Shown here: positions 42,879 to 45,218 of the stretch, piece by piece
Position numbering within the stretch: position 1 is the stretch's first letter
How the letters are laid out: every line of letters begins with the position of its first letter
Assembly: GCF_019104725.1 (NCBI RefSeq)
Contig: NZ_JAHRXF010000048.1
Span: 1-45,218, forward strand
Direction: 5' to 3'
Length of the DNA: 45,218 bases
Source of the DNA: Streptomyces corallincola
Lineage (GTDB): Bacteria; Actinomycetota; Actinomycetes; Streptomycetales; Streptomycetaceae
The notes under the pieces: model-generated
The model's input: the letters and a program-made list of their open reading frames with translations, nothing else
What the model was told of the DNA's origin: nothing
Databases searched by the model: none
Position numbers and translations under genes: made by a program

Positions 42879-43852
42879 ACCGCCTCCTTCGCCAGGGACC
42901 CGTCCTGTGCCCGGACCTCTTCGGAACGTCCCGTCAGACGCAGGAACACCTCGTCCAGGGTGGGCCTGCGCACGGCGATGTCCTCCGCTTCGATGTCCGC
43001 CGACTCCAGGGCCCGTACCACCTGCGTGAGTGCGCTCATCCGGTCGGTCACGGGCGCGCTGAAGCTTCGGCGGTCGGCGTCCACCGTGACGTCGTCAGCG
43101 GCGAACGGCATCAGGGCCACGGCGGCGGCCAGCCGGTCCGCGTCGCGCAGGACGACGTCGATGCGGTCGCCGCCGGTGCGGGCCTTCAGCTCGTCGGCGG
43201 TGCCGTCGGCGATGACCCGCCCCCGGTCCACCACCGAGATCTGGTCGGCGAGCTGGTCGGCCTCCTCCAGGTACTGGGTGGTCAGCAACACCGTGGTGCC
43301 GCCGCCGACCAGCGAGCGCACCGAGGCCCAGACCTCGGCCCGACTGCGCGGGTCCAGCCCGGTGGTCGGCTCGTCGAGGAAGAGCACCTCCGGCTCGGTG
43401 ATCAGTGAGGCGGCGAGGTCCAGCCTTCGCCGCATGCCGCCGCTGTACCGCTTGACCTGCTTGTCGCCGTTGTCGGTGAGGCCGAAGCGCGCCAGCAGCT
43501 CGTCGGCGCGGGCGCGGGCCCGCCGGGCGCCGAGGTGGTAGAGGCGGCCGAACATCTCCAGGTTCTGACGGCCGCCGAGTTCCTCGTCGAGTGCCGCGTG
43601 CTGACCGAGCAGTCCGATCCGGGCCCGCACCCGGTCGGCCCGCGTCACCACGTCGTACCCGGCGACCGCCGCGCGGCCCGAGTCCGGCCGCAGCAGCGTG
43701 GTCAGTACGCGGACCATCGTGGTCTTGCCCGCGCCGTTCGGCCCGAGGAGGGCGTGCACGGTGCCGTGTTCCACCCGCAGGTCCAGCCCGTCCAGAGCGG
43801 CCTTGTCCCGGTATCGCTTCCGTACGCCTTCGACGTGGATCGCGTCGGCCAT
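42875..43852 (-). CDS. drrA: DrrA-type ABC transporter ATPase
   Basis: This 325-residue ATPase has Walker A GPNGAGKTT near residue 38, signature YSGGMRRRLDLA near 140, Walker B VLFLDEPTTGLD near 163, and the DrrA-specific C-terminal extension ending in RPTLDEVFLRLTGR. With DrrB it exports hydrophobic aromatic antibiotics, giving self-resistance. Two palindromes upstream (43870-43939) and the preceding padR gene indicate PadR control. Its survival beside a wrecked type II polyketide cluster suggests that resistance was kept after production was lost. Confidence 0.94.
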   Translation of the reverse strand: MADAIHVEGVRKRYRDKAALDGLDLRVEHGTVHALLGPNGAGKTTMVRVLTTLLRPDSGRAAVAGYDVVTRADRVRARIGLLGQHAALDEELGGRQNLEMFGRLYHLGARRARARADELLARFGLTDNGDKQVKRYSGGMRRRLDLAASLITEPEVLFLDEPTTGLDPRSRAEVWASVRSLVGGGTTVLLTTQYLEEADQLADQISVVDRGRVIADGTADELKARTGGDRIDVVLRDADRLAAAVALMPFAADDVTVDADRRSFSAPVTDRMSALTQVVRALESADIEAEDIAVRRPTLDEVFLRLTGRSEEVRAQDGSLAKEAV

Positions 43853-43869
43853 GTGTCCCCTCCGCTCAT

Positions 43870-43939
43870 GTAGTCAAGCTTGACTACTGTTCGCGGGAAC
43901 AACGTAATGCCCGCTCCGTCAATTAGTCAAACTTGACTA
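43870..43939. promoter_or_regulatory. two PadR-type palindromic operators
   Basis: GTAGTCAAGCTTGACTAC (43870-43887) is a perfect 18-base palindrome. TAGTCAAACTTGACTA (43924-43939) repeats it with a single central mismatch. Their centres lie 53 bases apart, about five helical turns. They sit between padR and drrA, upstream of drrA, as expected for a repressor of the exporter. Confidence 0.75.
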
Positions 43940-43985
43940 CGAGGGGCGTCCGGCCACGGCCTGCCCGGTCACCGGGCGGGGTCTC

Positions 43986-44627
43986 TCAGCGCTCGTCCCC
44001 CGGATGTCGCTCTCCGGTCGCGTACGGGTTCCGCTCGCCCTCCGCGAGCACTCCCGAGAACGGCTCGCCCTCGCCCGCGAAGCTGTACGCCCCGTCCTCC
44101 AGGCGCCGGATCAGCCCGTCCGTCCACTCGGCGCCCGCGTCCGCGGAGTGGATCCACAGGTTCATGATCTCGCCGATGTGTCCGAGCAGCCCCGGGCCCT
44201 CCGCCGGCGTGTAGTACTCGGTGACGGCCTTGCGCCAGTCCTGGATGACCCGCACCCGTTCGCGCAGCAGCGTCAGTGCCTCCGCACGCTCCAGGTCTAC
44301 GATGAAGCCGAGCGCAGCGGCGAGCACGTCCGGCTTCTGGTCGTAGGCGGTCAACGATCCGCGCAGCAGCCGGAAGAACTCCTCGGTCCCCTTCGCCGTC
44401 AACTCGTACTCGGTCCGGGGCGGCCCGCCGGCTGTTGACGGGGCGATCTCGTGCGCGTGCAGCAGTCCCTGCTTCTCCATCTGCTTCAGGGCGTGGTAGA
44501 TCGACCCTGGCTTGGCGTTGGACCACTCGTGGGCACCCCAGTACTCCAGGTCGTTGCGCACCTGGTAGCCGTGGGCCCGTCCATGCCGGCGCACGGCACC
44601 CAGCACGAGAAGACGGATGGCTGACAT
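43986..44627 (-). CDS. PadR-family regulator of the DrrAB exporter
   Basis: This 213-residue protein starts at ATG 44627 with GGAG six bases upstream. The N-terminal winged helix reads MSAIRLLVLGAVRRHGRAHGYQVRNDL, AKPGSIYHALKQMEKQGLL and RTEYELTAKGTEEFFRLLR, the PadR signature. A helical dimerisation part follows (ALTLLRERVRVIQDWRKAV). The C-terminal 40 residues are charged and probably flexible. It is likely relieved by an exported aromatic compound. The same-strand position before drrA suggests co-regulation. Confidence 0.93.
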   Translation of the reverse strand: MSAIRLLVLGAVRRHGRAHGYQVRNDLEYWGAHEWSNAKPGSIYHALKQMEKQGLLHAHEIAPSTAGGPPRTEYELTAKGTEEFFRLLRGSLTAYDQKPDVLAAALGFIVDLERAEALTLLRERVRVIQDWRKAVTEYYTPAEGPGLLGHIGEIMNLWIHSADAGAEWTDGLIRRLEDGAYSFAGEGEPFSGVLAEGERNPYATGERHPGDER

Positions 44628-44770
44628 GCGCTCCAGGTTACGGCGCCGTGTGGAGGAGGGGGCGGGGGGAGTGCCGGGGGCCGGAACGGTGCGGGGGCGG
44701 GTTGGGACGGTGCGGAGGTGGCAGCACCTTTTCCGCCGGCCCTCAGACGTCCCGGAGGCCTCCGGCCGCT

Positions 44771-44821
44771 GACGGACGTCCTTGCGGCGCGATGACGGAC
44801 GTCCTTGCGGCGCGATGACGG
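44771..44821. repeat. 23-bp direct tandem repeat, 2.2 copies
   Basis: Identical 23-base units occupy 44771-44793 and 44794-44816, and the first five bases of a third copy follow to 44821. Each unit contains GACGGACGTCC, itself partly palindromic (GGACGTCC). It lies upstream of padR on the far side of its promoter. Confidence 0.8.
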
Positions 44822-44899
44822 GGTGGCCGGAACGCCAGACCGAGGGCACGCACGGCTGCGGCGAACGACCCGGGGTCGATGGGGAGTCGGCAACATCCG

Positions 44900-45080
44900 G
44901 CCCTGTCCCTCCGCAGCACCGCGACCGCACCCGACGGGCGCGAACTCGGCGAACACCTGGTGACGGTGCTGACCGTCCGCCACGGCCGTGTTGCCGCGAT
45001 CGACAGCCACCTCTCGGATGTCGGCGGCATGAGCGGCTTCTTCGCCGCGCCCCGAGTCCGCGCACAGGTGCCGGCGACGG
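44900..45080 (+). pseudogene. SnoaL/NTF2-like polyketide cyclase fragment
   Basis: The plus frame reads APDGRELGEHLVTVLTVRHG, then RVAAIDSHLSDVGGMSGFFAAP, the end of an NTF2/SnoaL-like cone-shaped fold (ring cyclases and related small enzymes). No start or N-terminal half is present, and the frame runs on without family features to the window edge. With the ketosynthase and oxidase remnants it suggests that a type II aromatic polyketide cluster once stood here. Confidence 0.45.
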
Positions 45081-45218
45081 CGATCCCGACGCGGCACTCA
45101 ACGCTGCGTGCGGCTGGCAGGGGAAGTCCGACGGGGTCAGGAAGGCGGGCGGTGAGTGGTGGGGCCGGAAGTCCCAGAGACGTCCCACAAATGCCGCCGC
45201 ATCCCTCCCTGTCCGCTA

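Overview
The window is high-GC actinobacterial DNA, almost certainly from a Streptomyces chromosome. Codon third positions are strongly GC-biased, genes are often coupled by ATGA overlaps, a rare TTA codon is present, and the gene families are typical: an indigoidine-type NRPS, SseB/Rhs toxin operons, an SNF2-SWIM pair and DrrAB transporters. I see no rRNA, tRNA or CRISPR array.

Bases 1-8143 hold a TetR regulator with a palindromic operator and a probably leaderless mRNA. It is followed by a polymorphic-toxin operon: an SseB-like protein, a WXG100/LXG-like helical protein, a 1590-residue Rhs toxin with a type VII secretion-like N-terminus and a short C-terminal toxin domain, and a candidate immunity gene.

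Bases 8503-17917 form a specialised-metabolite cluster of the indigoidine/minimycin type. The genes are a divergent MarR regulator, uracil phosphoribosyltransferase, EamA exporter (with a TTA codon), HAD phosphatase (IndB), A-Ox-T-TE synthetase (IndC, split by a frameshift inside the T domain), a tautomerase-like protein, pseudouridine-5'-phosphate glycosidase (IndA) and PRPP synthetase. C-glycosidase, phosphatase, UPRT and exporter next to an indigoidine synthetase recall the published minimycin C-nucleoside pathway. PRPP synthetase and the tautomerase are notable additions.

Bases 18038-24345 hold a decayed recombinase/transposase pair, a frameshifted MFS transporter, a DoxX-like membrane protein and, on the minus strand, three tandem paralogues of an unrecognised cell-surface family. 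The three are a 55-residue single-pass membrane protein and two lipoproteins, and all share a Q-x-x-G...CV...C motif.

Bases 24933-32287 are an aminoglycoside (APH(6)/hydroxyurea-type) phosphotransferase gene cut into two parts by about 6.55 kb of nested mobile DNA. The outer junctions share a TA duplication, and removing the insert restores the reading frame. Inside are a split IS5-type transposase, two IS110 elements with similar non-coding left ends (candidate bridge-RNA loci), a second IS5 element inserted into one of those left ends, and three hypothetical genes. Bases 32337-35360 are further debris (PAPS-reductase-like and tyrosine-integrase remnants) around one intact GNAT gene.

Bases 35365-39539 encode an SNF2 helicase and a SWIM zinc-finger partner. 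Bases 39989-45218 look like the scar of a type II polyketide cluster. One open frame joins the C-terminus of ketosynthase alpha, the N-terminus of the chain-length factor and an FAD-linked oxidase. Next to it lie a DrrAB exporter, its PadR regulator with two palindromic operators, and a SnoaL-like cyclase fragment.
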